DNA from: Lachnospiraceae bacterium
GTDB taxonomy: Bacteria > Bacillota > Clostridia > Lachnospirales > Lachnospiraceae
Assembly (NCBI GenBank): GCA_014804385.1
Contig: JAAUZW010000045.1
Location: 18,224 to 32,875 of the forward strand
Reading direction: 5' to 3'
DNA: 14,652 nt
Every line of letters begins with the position of its first letter. Positions within the stretch are counted from its first letter, which is position 1. The position numbers and the translations under genes are program-made. The notes beneath the pieces are model-generated. The model was not told where the DNA came from. It searched no databases and saw only the letters and a program-made list of their open reading frames with translations. This document shows positions 7,420 through 13,226 of this stretch, in pieces.

Positions 7420-9021
7420 CTACTGCCTGTTCGATGTAATCTTAATCTCCTGTCTTCCCTTTTTAAAAGTAATATTCCGATATTCCGATTTCAGCGCCTC
7501 CCGCACCCCATTTATGATGATAACGCATCCAACATTGGCGATGCCGTTTACAACAATTTTTCCTTCCGCAGAACGCCGGTTGATATCGATCAACTGCTCT
7601 CTCTTCTCAGAGATTTCCTGTAATTTTAATTGATAGTTGATCTTCCTGCGCATCTGCTCCGCCTTTTCCTGCTTCAGCTTATGGTTGCCGGGCTGTGTCT
7701 TTAACTGATAGGTAAGACGATCTAAAGCCTGCGCGGCATCTGTCATGTTATTCTGATATTCATCCGTCAGGCGGTCGATCTCTCCCATCTTGCTCTTAAA
7801 CTCACAATCCAGACCGATGACCAGCTGTGTCGTCACCCCGGCGCGGTTTCCGATCGAAGCCACAGATATCTGTTCCACCGCTGTAACCGTGCCGCCGATG
7901 ATGGTTCCCCTGTTGCCGGCGATCACCACATTATGTCCCGATTCCACATCACAATTCAAAATGGCTCCCGTGTTGACCTCATTTCCGGCATAAACCCGCG
8001 TCTGCTCCAGGAAACGCGCCATAACATTACCGCCGGCACGAATGACGCCGGCTCCCGAGCCCTGCATTCCGTTTTTTAAGATAACATCCTTTCCCGCAAA
8101 AAGGCTCGCCGTCTCCACATGACCGTTCACGGTAATACTTCCGGTGGTTTTCAACGTAACTCCGGCAAATACGTTACCCTGTACCAACACATCTCCATGG
8201 AAATCCACGTCCCCGGTCGCCGCATCCAGATCGCCGTCAACCACATAGATCGGCGTCACAATCAAAGTTCTCCCCGCCACCGTGACATTGCCCTCGGTAG
8301 AGGCATAATATTGACAACCGTTCTCATCCGGCTCACAGCGTTTACACTGTAAAGGCTGCAAGTCTTTCCCCTCATAGGCATCCATGGTATTCCCAAGAAC
8401 ATCCCTGCCCTTCACCGCCGGCACAGCCGCATGGTAGGTGACAAGAAGCTGTCCCTTTTTCACAAGTTCTATTTTCCCCAGCACGTTGTAATCTACCGAG
8501 TCATCCGGCAGGATGATCGGCTTTGTCTCCGGCTCCGGATTAAAGTGGTATTCAAAATAGCCGTCGCGCCCGTCTTTGGGGGCAACGCCGATCGCAACGA
8601 TGGTCTCCTCATAATTCTGTGTCCCCTGCGCAAGCTCTTCTACCGTTTTCTTCTGGACACCAAAAACAACCCCGTTCTCCTTTAACAGACGCTGAATCTC
8701 TTCTCCGGAAAAACGGCGGTATAAAGTAAGCAGAGCCTCCATCCGCGTCTCATTGATACGCAAAAGGTAATCCGGCCCGTTTATTATGATCGGATCTCCA
8801 CGAAATAATTTCTTATTGGAATAATCGGATATTTCTCCCTCTTCCTCCGAGGCGGTATTGCTATGCTTGCCTTCCGAAACATATCGATCCTCCGGTGTCA
8901 GGAACATGGTCTTCTCAGACTCACTCCGCTCCAGAGATTCCTGCTCCAGCTCCTCCGCCTGAAACTTCCCCTTACGATCCTTATCCTTCTTTTTCCTTCC
9001 TGCCTGACTAAAAAATCCCAT
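7420..9021 (-). CDS. DUF342/FapA-family beta-helix protein
   Basis: The product is 533 residues from the chosen ATG at 9021; an upstream ATG at 9042 lacks a ribosome site. A charged, Lys-rich and then Glu-rich N-terminus (1-70) precedes a FapA-type N-terminal region (about 75-250). A ladder of short Gly-rich repeats (about 250-405, for example GDVDFHGDVLVQGNVFAG and AGNEVNTGAILNCDVESGHNVVIAGN) should fold as a right-handed beta-helix. A helical coiled coil (about 410-480) and a short return to beta structure (about 486-530) finish the protein. There is no signal peptide, so it is cytoplasmic. The family is widespread in Firmicutes and Vibrio FapA affects flagellar assembly or motility, but a biochemical role is not established. 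It is the first gene of the sensor operon, suggesting a scaffold or regulator linked to the kinase; that is inference. Confidence 0.9.
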   Translation of the reverse strand: MGFFSQAGRKKKDKDRKGKFQAEELEQESLERSESEKTMFLTPEDRYVSEGKHSNTASEEEGEISDYSNKKLFRGDPIIINGPDYLLRINETRMEALLTLYRRFSGEEIQRLLKENGVVFGVQKKTVEELAQGTQNYEETIVAIGVAPKDGRDGYFEYHFNPEPETKPIILPDDSVDYNVLGKIELVKKGQLLVTYHAAVPAVKGRDVLGNTMDAYEGKDLQPLQCKRCEPDENGCQYYASTEGNVTVAGRTLIVTPIYVVDGDLDAATGDVDFHGDVLVQGNVFAGVTLKTTGSITVNGHVETASLFAGKDVILKNGMQGSGAGVIRAGGNVMARFLEQTRVYAGNEVNTGAILNCDVESGHNVVIAGNRGTIIGGTVTAVEQISVASIGNRAGVTTQLVIGLDCEFKSKMGEIDRLTDEYQNNMTDAAQALDRLTYQLKTQPGNHKLKQEKAEQMRRKINYQLKLQEISEKREQLIDINRRSAEGKIVVNGIANVGCVIIINGVREALKSEYRNITFKKGRQEIKITSNRQ

Positions 9022-9028
9022 TTCTAAT

Positions 9029-9035
9029 CTCTCCT
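9029..9035 (-). promoter_or_regulatory. Ribosome binding site that fixes the DUF342 start
   Basis: AGGAGAG on the minus strand stands 7 bases before the ATG at 9021. The alternative in-frame ATG at 9042 has nothing comparable ahead of it, so the shorter protein starting MGFFSQAG is preferred. Confidence 0.8.
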
Positions 9036-9042
9036 GTCTCAT

Positions 9043-9054
9043 TGGGATATCCCA
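9043..9054. promoter_or_regulatory. 12-bp perfect palindrome at the predicted start of the sensor operon mRNA
   Basis: TGGGATATCCCA is a perfect palindrome lying immediately downstream of the expected transcription start (about 9055) of the DUF342-kinase operon. Position and symmetry fit a repressor site for a dimeric regulator. A 12-bp palindrome can also occur by chance. Confidence 0.35.
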
Positions 9055-9061
9055 TAAATCT

Positions 9062-9090
9062 ACTATAAAAGTTTACGCAAAAAGTGTCAA
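9062..9090 (-). promoter_or_regulatory. Sigma-A type promoter of the DUF342-kinase-SBP-membrane protein operon
   Basis: On the minus strand a perfect -35 TTGACA (9085-9090) and a -10 TATAGT (9062-9067) are exactly 17 bases apart. The predicted start near 9055 leaves a leader of about 34 bases before the DUF342 ATG. No further clear promoter is seen between the four genes, whose gaps are 24, 30 and 48 bases. Confidence 0.85.
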
Positions 9091-9131
9091 TTCCTTTTAC
9101 TTCGTAATTCTTTCCGAAATGTTTTAGTATA

Positions 9132-9161
9132 TTGGCGTCTGTGAATGTGATACAATATAAA
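9132..9161 (+). promoter_or_regulatory. Probable promoter of the SDR gene
   Basis: TTGGCG (9132-9137) and TATAAA (9156-9161) lie 18 bases apart. An overlapping extended -10, TGATACAAT (9148-9156), is an alternative. Either would start transcription near 9163-9168, just before the inverted repeat in the leader. It is divergent from the sensor-operon promoter, with about 40 bases between the two -35 elements. Confidence 0.5.
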
Positions 9162-9172
9162 CAACCGAAAAG

Positions 9173-9196
9173 GACTGTCACATGATAATGACAGTC
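9173..9196. promoter_or_regulatory. Perfect 8-bp inverted repeat in the SDR leader
   Basis: GACTGTCA and TGACAGTC flank an 8-base spacer (CATGATAA). The repeat lies a few bases downstream of the predicted SDR transcription start and about 30 bases before the ATG. This is a typical place for an operator of a dimeric repressor such as TetR or MarR types. It could alternatively form an RNA hairpin; it lacks a proper T-run for termination on the plus strand. Confidence 0.5.
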
Positions 9197-9227
9197 AAAA
9201 ATCTTGATGAAAACAGGAGGCGATAAC

Positions 9228-9992
9228 ATGGGAAGACTTGATGGGAAAGTGGCGGTTATCACGGGCGGCAACTCAGGGATTGGCGCTTGTACCGCAGAGC
9301 TTTTTGCAAAAGAGGGCGCAAAGGTTGTCATTTCAGCCCGCAGAGTGGAGCAGTTGGAAGCTGTGGCAGAAAAGATCAAAACCGCAGGAGGAGAGGCCCT
9401 TGCAGTACCCTGCGATATTTCTGACAAGGAGCAATGCAAGACGGTGATTGCAAAGACAGTCGAAGCGTTTGGCACCATTGATATACTGGTCAACAATGCC
9501 GGCGTAGTCGATAACGGGATTGAAGCGATCGAAAAAGTGACCGACAAGACCATTGATACCCTGATCGATATCAATACAAAGGGAACCCTTTATATGACAA
9601 GAGAAGCCGCAAAGCTTATGGTTGAGAAAAAAACAGGCTCCATTGTAAATGTTTCCAGCGTAGCCGGCTATACCGGCGGCGGCGGGGTTGCCTATGTAGC
9701 GAGCAAAGCAGCCGTCATCGGCATGACAAAAAATATTGCCATGCGCTGTGCCAGCGTAAACGTACGCTGCAATGCCCTTTGTCCCGGAAGCGTCGTAACG
9801 CCGATGACAATGGGCATGAAAAAGGAGAATTTGGATCCGGATATGATGGGCGCTATGGCAAAGCATGCCGATCTTACCCTGCCGGTATGTCAGCCACAGG
9901 AAGTTGCAAATGCCATCCTGTTCCTTGCCGGCGATGAATCTTCCGCCATCACCGGCCAGGTTATCGTCATCGATCATGGCGCTGATCTGTAA
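9228..9992 (+). CDS. Classical short-chain dehydrogenase/reductase (SDR), NAD(P)-dependent
   Basis: The 254-residue protein matches the usual length of classical SDRs. It has the dinucleotide motif TGGNSGIG (12-19), NNAG (89-92), a catalytic Ser at 143/144 in NVSSVAG, YVASK (Tyr 156, Lys 160), and a typical C-terminal stretch GDESSAITGQVIVIDHG. Arg 38-39 after the second strand (SARR) suggests a preference for NADPH, though this is not decisive. An AGGAGG site (9215-9220) 7 bases before ATG 9228 fixes the start; an upstream in-frame TTG at 9204 has none. The gene stands alone with its own promoter and terminator, so the neighbours do not reveal the substrate. FabG-like ketoacyl reductases, hydroxysteroid dehydrogenases and polyol dehydrogenases all share these motifs. 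Confidence 0.93.
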   Translation: MGRLDGKVAVITGGNSGIGACTAELFAKEGAKVVISARRVEQLEAVAEKIKTAGGEALAVPCDISDKEQCKTVIAKTVEAFGTIDILVNNAGVVDNGIEAIEKVTDKTIDTLIDINTKGTLYMTREAAKLMVEKKTGSIVNVSSVAGYTGGGGVAYVASKAAVIGMTKNIAMRCASVNVRCNALCPGSVVTPMTMGMKKENLDPDMMGAMAKHADLTLPVCQPQEVANAILFLAGDESSAITGQVIVIDHGADL

Positions 9993-10028
9993 ACTGCTCT
10001 ACAAATACCAGTTTCCTGGAATGAAACA

Positions 10029-10062
10029 CAGACCATCGGTTCAACCGGTGGTCTGCTTTTAT
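10029..10062. terminator. Strong terminator between converging SDR and ybaK genes
   Basis: A 12-bp stem (CAGACCATCGGT/ACCGGTGGTCTG, with one G-T wobble) closes on a 3-base loop. On the plus strand it is followed by CTTTTATT, terminating the SDR gene. On the minus strand it is followed by the weaker GTGTTTC, so it may also stop ybaK transcription, which ends 26 bases away. Confidence 0.88.
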
Positions 10063-10087
10063 TCCTACTCTCCGATAACATATCTCC

Positions 10088-10555
10088 TTAATACGCTTTA
10101 CAGACATCCACCCACGCTGCATACGCGGAATGCTTCTCCAACTCGGGGATCGTGAGTTCTATCGCACTGTTAGCGCTTCCGCAGGCCGGAAAAACTGTCT
10201 CAAAACGTTTCAGGGATACATCCAGATATACATCCACACCCTCGTTGACGGCAAAAGGGCATACGCCGCCCACGGCGTGTCCCACCAGCCTTTCCACTTC
10301 TTCCGGTGTAAGCATCTTTGCCTTTTTGCCAAACCGGGTTTTGTATTTGGCATTATCAATCTTGACATCCCCGGCGGCCACCACCAGGATCGGCTGCTCC
10401 TCCACCATAAAAGAAAGGGTCTTCGCAATTCTCTGCGGTGCACAGTGCAGTGCCTCTGCGGCAAGTTCCACGGTGGCGCTGGATACGTCAAATTCCAGAA
10501 CCTTATCTTCCATACCCTTCTCTTTAAAATACAGCCTCACCTTTTCTATTGCCAT
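10088..10555 (-). CDS. ybaK: YbaK/EbsC-family aminoacyl-tRNA editing protein
   Basis: The 155-residue product has the full length of a stand-alone YbaK-type domain. Hallmarks are the conserved Lys 45 in RIAKTLSF, the strand ILVVAAGDVKIDNAK, and VGHAVGGVCPFAV (91-103). The family hydrolyses wrongly charged tRNAs in the cytoplasm, classically Cys-tRNA(Pro); closely related ProX proteins clear Ala-tRNA(Pro). Sequence alone does not separate these substrates. A GGGGGA ribosome site lies 8 bases before the ATG. The gene converges on the SDR gene and lies downstream of bioY in the same direction, with its own likely promoter directly after the bioY stop. Its C-terminal tail AWVDVCKAY is nearly repeated near 11415-11450. 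Confidence 0.92.
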   Translation of the reverse strand: MAIEKVRLYFKEKGMEDKVLEFDVSSATVELAAEALHCAPQRIAKTLSFMVEEQPILVVAAGDVKIDNAKYKTRFGKKAKMLTPEEVERLVGHAVGGVCPFAVNEGVDVYLDVSLKRFETVFPACGSANSAIELTIPELEKHSAYAAWVDVCKAY

Positions 10556-10650
10556 TTCGTCTGTCCCCCTGCAAGCTGTTTGTATTCATTTAACTGCCAC
10601 AATAACTGAAAACTTTTGATTAGGAATATAAACTGTGTCTCTATATCCAT
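10546..10650 (-). CDS. Short ORF (34 codons) overlapping the ybaK start
   Basis: From ATG at 10650 this frame runs 34 codons and stops at TAG inside the first codons of ybaK, a 10-base overlap that would allow translational coupling. The peptide ends YKQLAGGQTKWQ. A stop codon lies two codons upstream, so it is not the tail of a longer open frame, and the ribosome site is poor (AAAGAAAG-like). It may be a leader peptide for ybaK or a relic. I do not recognise a homolog. Apart from this ORF, the 10556-10723 gap holds only the ybaK promoter and an AT-rich inverted repeat (ATTTAAT CTA ATTAAAT). Confidence 0.25.
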   Translation of the reverse strand: MDIETQFIFLIKSFQLLWQLNEYKQLAGGQTKWQ

Positions 10651-10692
10651 TTTCTACTCGACTTTCTTTCGACTGAAATTTAATTAGATTAA

Positions 10693-10721
10693 ATTCTAGC
10701 CGAATATGTAATGGAAATCAA
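10693..10721 (-). promoter_or_regulatory. Likely promoter of ybaK
   Basis: On the minus strand TTGATT (10716-10721) and TAGAAT (10693-10698) are exactly 17 bases apart, starting three bases after the bioY stop codon. The leader to ybaK would be about 130 bases and contains the 34-codon ORF. No clear bioY terminator is seen, so read-through from bioY is also possible. Confidence 0.55.
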
Positions 10722-10723
10722 GT

Positions 10724-11260
10724 CTATTTCAGATATTTTTGCAGCACCGGATTTAACCGCCGTACCAATATTGTCGCTAAAACAATTTTCAACACATCAC
10801 CCGGAATAAAAGGCACGACACAGACCATCAATGCCGCCGCTACTCCCGTTTCCATGCTGTACACATACCAGCAGGTCCCTGTGAGCGTATAAGCGCAATA
10901 CCCTGCCAACATTGCCAGTATTATAACGTAGAACTTATTGCCATACCGCTTCACCAAAAATCCGACAAGCCCTGCCGCCAGAATATATCCCGCTATGTAA
11001 CCGCCGGTTGGCCCGAACAATACACCGACACCTGCTCTGAACGAAGAAAAAACAGGCACTCCAAAGATACCAAGAAGCACATATACGGCCTGACTGACAG
11101 CGCCTAATTTTGCGCCTAACAGGGCCCCGGCCAAAAAAACGGAAAAGGTTCCAAGGGTGATCGGAACCGGGCCGACGGGTACTGCTATTTGCGTTAAGAT
11201 TGCCGTCAAGGCAGCAAAAAAAGCTGTCATGCACATTTCAAATACTGTCATTTTTTTCAT
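10724..11260 (-). CDS. bioY: BioY, substrate-binding (S) component of the ECF biotin transporter
   Basis: The 178-residue product is almost entirely hydrophobic, with about six membrane helices, and matches BioY length. Signature stretches are VGPVPITLGTFSVFLAGALLGAKLG (29-53), FGPTGGYIAGY (82-92) and FIPGDVLKI (151-159). BioY captures biotin at the membrane and works with the shared energy-coupling module EcfA/EcfA'/EcfT, which is not encoded here, as is usual for group II ECF systems. GGAG six bases before the ATG is the ribosome site. The gene has a strong promoter overlapped by a BirA-type operator, so expression should fall when biotin is ample. No biotin synthesis gene is present in the window. 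Confidence 0.95.
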   Translation of the reverse strand: MKKMTVFEMCMTAFFAALTAILTQIAVPVGPVPITLGTFSVFLAGALLGAKLGAVSQAVYVLLGIFGVPVFSSFRAGVGVLFGPTGGYIAGYILAAGLVGFLVKRYGNKFYVIILAMLAGYCAYTLTGTCWYVYSMETGVAAALMVCVVPFIPGDVLKIVLATILVRRLNPVLQKYLK

Positions 11261-11308
11261 AATATCTCCTCTTCCTTTAAAATCTCTCTTATTATATTTG
11301 ATAAAATA

Positions 11309-11337
11309 GTTATATAATAAAAAGACCTGATTGTCAA
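11309..11337 (-). promoter_or_regulatory. bioY: Sigma-A type promoter of bioY
   Basis: On the minus strand the perfect -35 TTGACA (11332-11337) and the -10 TATAAC (11309-11314) are 17 bases apart. The -35 lies inside one arm of the BirA-type operator, so bound repressor would block polymerase. The leader is about 40 bases. Confidence 0.85.
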
Positions 11338-11367
11338 CTTTTTAATACACAAAGTTGACAATCAGGT
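11325..11367 (-). terminator. 17-bp perfect inverted repeat: likely terminator of the chemoreceptor gene, overlapping the bioY operator
   Basis: Arms 11325-11341 and 11351-11367 are perfectly complementary over 17 bp around a 9-base loop. On the minus strand the hairpin is followed by CTTTTTATT, a proper terminator tail. It lies about 95 bases after the chemoreceptor stop. The symmetry extends well beyond the BirA half-sites, which supports a second role as terminator. Confidence 0.75.
11331..11361. promoter_or_regulatory. BirA-type biotin operator upstream of bioY
   Basis: TTGTCAAC and GTTGACAA flank a 15-base spacer. This half-site pattern and spacing match the operators bound by bifunctional BirA (biotin ligase and repressor) in Firmicutes, which resemble TTGTTAAC-N14/15-GTTAACAA. 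Its location over the bioY -35 element fits biotin-dependent repression. The BirA gene itself is not in the window. Confidence 0.8.
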
Positions 11368-11414
11368 GATCAGATAAATCCAATTTATGTTTTTCTTTTC
11401 CCAACACTTAATTT

Positions 11415-11450
11415 CTAATACTCCTCACAAACATCCACCCAGAACTTATA
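11415..11450 (-). pseudogene. Relic of a second YbaK C-terminal tail
   Basis: Just after the chemoreceptor stop, one frame encodes YKFWVDVCEEY followed by a stop. The real YbaK ends YAAWVDVCKAY: 7 of 11 residues agree and both end at the same place. At base level 22 of 27 positions match (11415-11441 against 10088-10114), with an 11-base identical run. No other YbaK motif is found nearby, so this would be the last remnant of a deleted or displaced gene. Reading from the ATG at 11462 gives a 15-codon ORF overlapping the chemoreceptor stop. Chance similarity is not excluded. Confidence 0.4.
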
Positions 11451-11461
11451 TCCGAATTTCA

Positions 11462-13015
11462 TCAGCCTTCTATTCTCAGAAGGTTGTTCATCTCATCAAC
11501 CATCTCATTGATCGTACTGATCTGTGCGGCCATCTCTGAAATATCATTTACATTACTCTCCACCATTTTATTGATGGACTGGAATTGTGCATTCTCGCTG
11601 CTGATATCATCCGCGAGTTCCTTATTGATAGATACTGTATTTTGTATCACCATGGCCTGCTTGTGATGGGCCTCACCCATTGTATTCACCGCATCCACCG
11701 ACACTCCCAACAACTGTGTCATATCCTGAATTCCGGCAAATACATTTGTGAAATATTCATTCTGCTTCTCAAGCTTCCTGGCATTTTCATGCACATACCG
11801 AGTCATCTCTTCTACATTTTCACGCACCCTCTTTATGACCTTCTCCACCTCATCAAGGGACGTCTTGGTGCTGTTTGCCAGATTGCCGACCTCCAGAGCA
11901 ACAACGGCAAAGCCCTTTCCGGCCTCCCCTGCTCTTGCCGCCTCGATCGATGCATTCAAAGCCAGCAGATTTGTCGAATTGGAAATATCGCTGATCAGCT
12001 TTAAGGTCATTCCGATCTCATCCATCGCTTCCGCCAGCTTCTGCGCCACATCCGTCGTGGCAACCAGGGAGTCTGACACCTCTCCGTTGATCGTCTGCAG
12101 ATCGGCAAGCAGCGCTTCGTTCTCCTTGGATTTTCCCAACAGATCCTTTGATGTCATCTCAACCTTTTCCACATTATCCGCCACAACATTCTTCCACTCG
12201 TCAAGCTCATTGAGATTTTCCATACTCTCTCTGGTTTTACTGTCCAGCATATTACTGCCTTCCAATAATTGGGTACTCGTAGCTGATAATTCTTCCACGG
12301 AAGCGCTCTCATTATCCGATATCTGAGAAAGTGCGTTCCCTGCGCTCAACAGATTTTCTGACAGGGACTTTACAGAGTCGAGCACCGTTCTTACCTTCTC
12401 ATTATTCCGCTCCATCTCGTCTTTTTTCGCATTTACAAGGAAACGGTTTATCAGATATGTCAGGAGCACCAGCGCCGGCAACGACAGGAGCACACAGATG
12501 GCCCTATCCATCATGTTGGTAATGAACATATCATCCTTTTCAGGCAATAACAACTTGGCTCTCACGATCCACACCACCGCCAGCGAGCCGCCAATTTCAA
12601 GAGATGTCAGAGCTACCAGCTTATAATCCAGGAAAAAGGCCGTGAGCACTACAAAGAAAAATGCAAACCCCCAAAAGTCCTTAGCCGGAATCATATATAA
12701 AATAAAATTAAACTGGACGAACAACACCACGAGCAGGAAAATCTTTCCTGCCTTCAGACTGGACTTTTTCACCACGCCGTCCGAAAATCCCGTCTTGACA
12801 AAGACGATTCCCATAGCCAGATAGAGCAGGCAGGTCACGTCAAACAAGATCAATGCGATCCAGCTCACTGTCGGAAGCCACCCCATGATCTTATTAAACG
12901 TGTATACAATTCCCGCGCACTGGCACGCTCCCGGTGTCAATAATAAGATCAGGACATACACACTATTTATGTATTCGTCCAACGCAGATAAATTTTGTTT
13001 TTTATTCTCATCCAT
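11462..13015 (-). CDS. Methyl-accepting chemotaxis-type protein with six membrane helices and no external sensor domain
   Basis: The 517-residue product begins with about six hydrophobic helices (about 17-38, 49-73, 91-110, 114-130, 134-153, 170-195) joined by short loops. A long coiled-coil signalling domain follows (about 200-515). The hairpin tip reads STNLLALNASIEAARAGEAGKGFAVVALEVGNLA (347-380), the part that binds CheA and CheW. No HAMP or Cache domain is seen, so sensing would occur within the membrane or through a partner. The usual Gln before TN is Ser here and the usual Arg in EVR is Gly 377. The gene is single, with its own promoter, and is divergent from glgC. The ribosome site is AAGGGAG, 9 bases before the ATG. 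It probably feeds the chemotaxis array; the stimulus is unknown. Confidence 0.9.
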   Translation of the reverse strand: MDENKKQNLSALDEYINSVYVLILLLTPGACQCAGIVYTFNKIMGWLPTVSWIALILFDVTCLLYLAMGIVFVKTGFSDGVVKKSSLKAGKIFLLVVLFVQFNFILYMIPAKDFWGFAFFFVVLTAFFLDYKLVALTSLEIGGSLAVVWIVRAKLLLPEKDDMFITNMMDRAICVLLSLPALVLLTYLINRFLVNAKKDEMERNNEKVRTVLDSVKSLSENLLSAGNALSQISDNESASVEELSATSTQLLEGSNMLDSKTRESMENLNELDEWKNVVADNVEKVEMTSKDLLGKSKENEALLADLQTINGEVSDSLVATTDVAQKLAEAMDEIGMTLKLISDISNSTNLLALNASIEAARAGEAGKGFAVVALEVGNLANSTKTSLDEVEKVIKRVRENVEEMTRYVHENARKLEKQNEYFTNVFAGIQDMTQLLGVSVDAVNTMGEAHHKQAMVIQNTVSINKELADDISSENAQFQSINKMVESNVNDISEMAAQISTINEMVDEMNNLLRIEG

Positions 13016-13033
13016 GAACCTGTTCTCCCTTCT

Positions 13034-13061
13034 TACCTTACCTTTTTTACCCTACCTTTTT
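13034..13061 (-). repeat. Tandem 14-bp repeat in the chemoreceptor mRNA leader
   Basis: On the minus strand AAAAAGGTAGGGTA (13048-13061) is followed directly by AAAAAGGTAAGGTA (13034-13047), differing at one base. The repeat begins at about the transcription start and ends just before the AAGGGAG ribosome site, giving a purine-rich leader with several SD-like GG motifs. Confidence 0.6.
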
Positions 13062-13063
13062 AT

Positions 13064-13092
13064 AATATAACAAAAAAATGTCAAAAAATCAA
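13064..13092 (-). promoter_or_regulatory. Promoter of the chemoreceptor gene
   Basis: On the minus strand TTGATT (13087-13092) and TATATT (13064-13069) are 17 bases apart, in very AT-rich DNA. A perfect TTGACA lies a few bases on but has no well-spaced -10 partner. Leader length is about 40 bases. Confidence 0.6.
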
Positions 13093-13144
13093 TTTCGATT
13101 ACCCAAAACGACAAAACCCATCCCATATGTTATGTAAAATTTTG

Positions 13145-13193
13145 TATAATTTCTCTGATTTTTCTATCCCTTTCCATAATTTTGTTGTATAAT
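13145..13193 (+). promoter_or_regulatory. glgC promoter region with two perfect -10 boxes
   Basis: TATAAT occurs at 13145-13150 and again at 13188-13193, each preceded by ATTTTGT or ATTTTGTTG. The second gives a leader of about 27 bases and fits the ribosome site at 13211-13217. Neither has a convincing -35 box at 16-18 bases, which suggests that one or both need an activator or an upstream element. Confidence 0.5.
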
Positions 13194-13226
13194 TTAATTA
13201 TCATGTAAAAGAGGAGGAATAGTGTT

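Noticed and set aside
7009..7623. 204-codon plus-strand frame spanning the kinase and DUF342 junction
   Set aside because: It overlaps two well-supported minus-strand genes and has no ribosome site or domain.
9021..9042. Longer DUF342 start at the ATG at 9042
   Set aside because: It has no ribosome site, whereas the ATG at 9021 has AGGAGAG at ideal distance.
9333..9977. 214-codon open frame on the minus strand opposite the SDR gene
   Set aside because: It is an antisense shadow of a clear SDR; no start signal and no recognisable domain.
11325..11367. Riboswitch or attenuator in the bioY leader
   Set aside because: The hairpin lies upstream of the predicted bioY transcription start, so it would not be in the bioY mRNA from that promoter; a BirA operator explains it better.
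13070..13086. Perfect TTGACA in the chemoreceptor upstream region as its -35 box
   Set aside because: The nearest TATAAA follows after only 14 bases; the TTGATT/TATATT pair with 17 bases is better.
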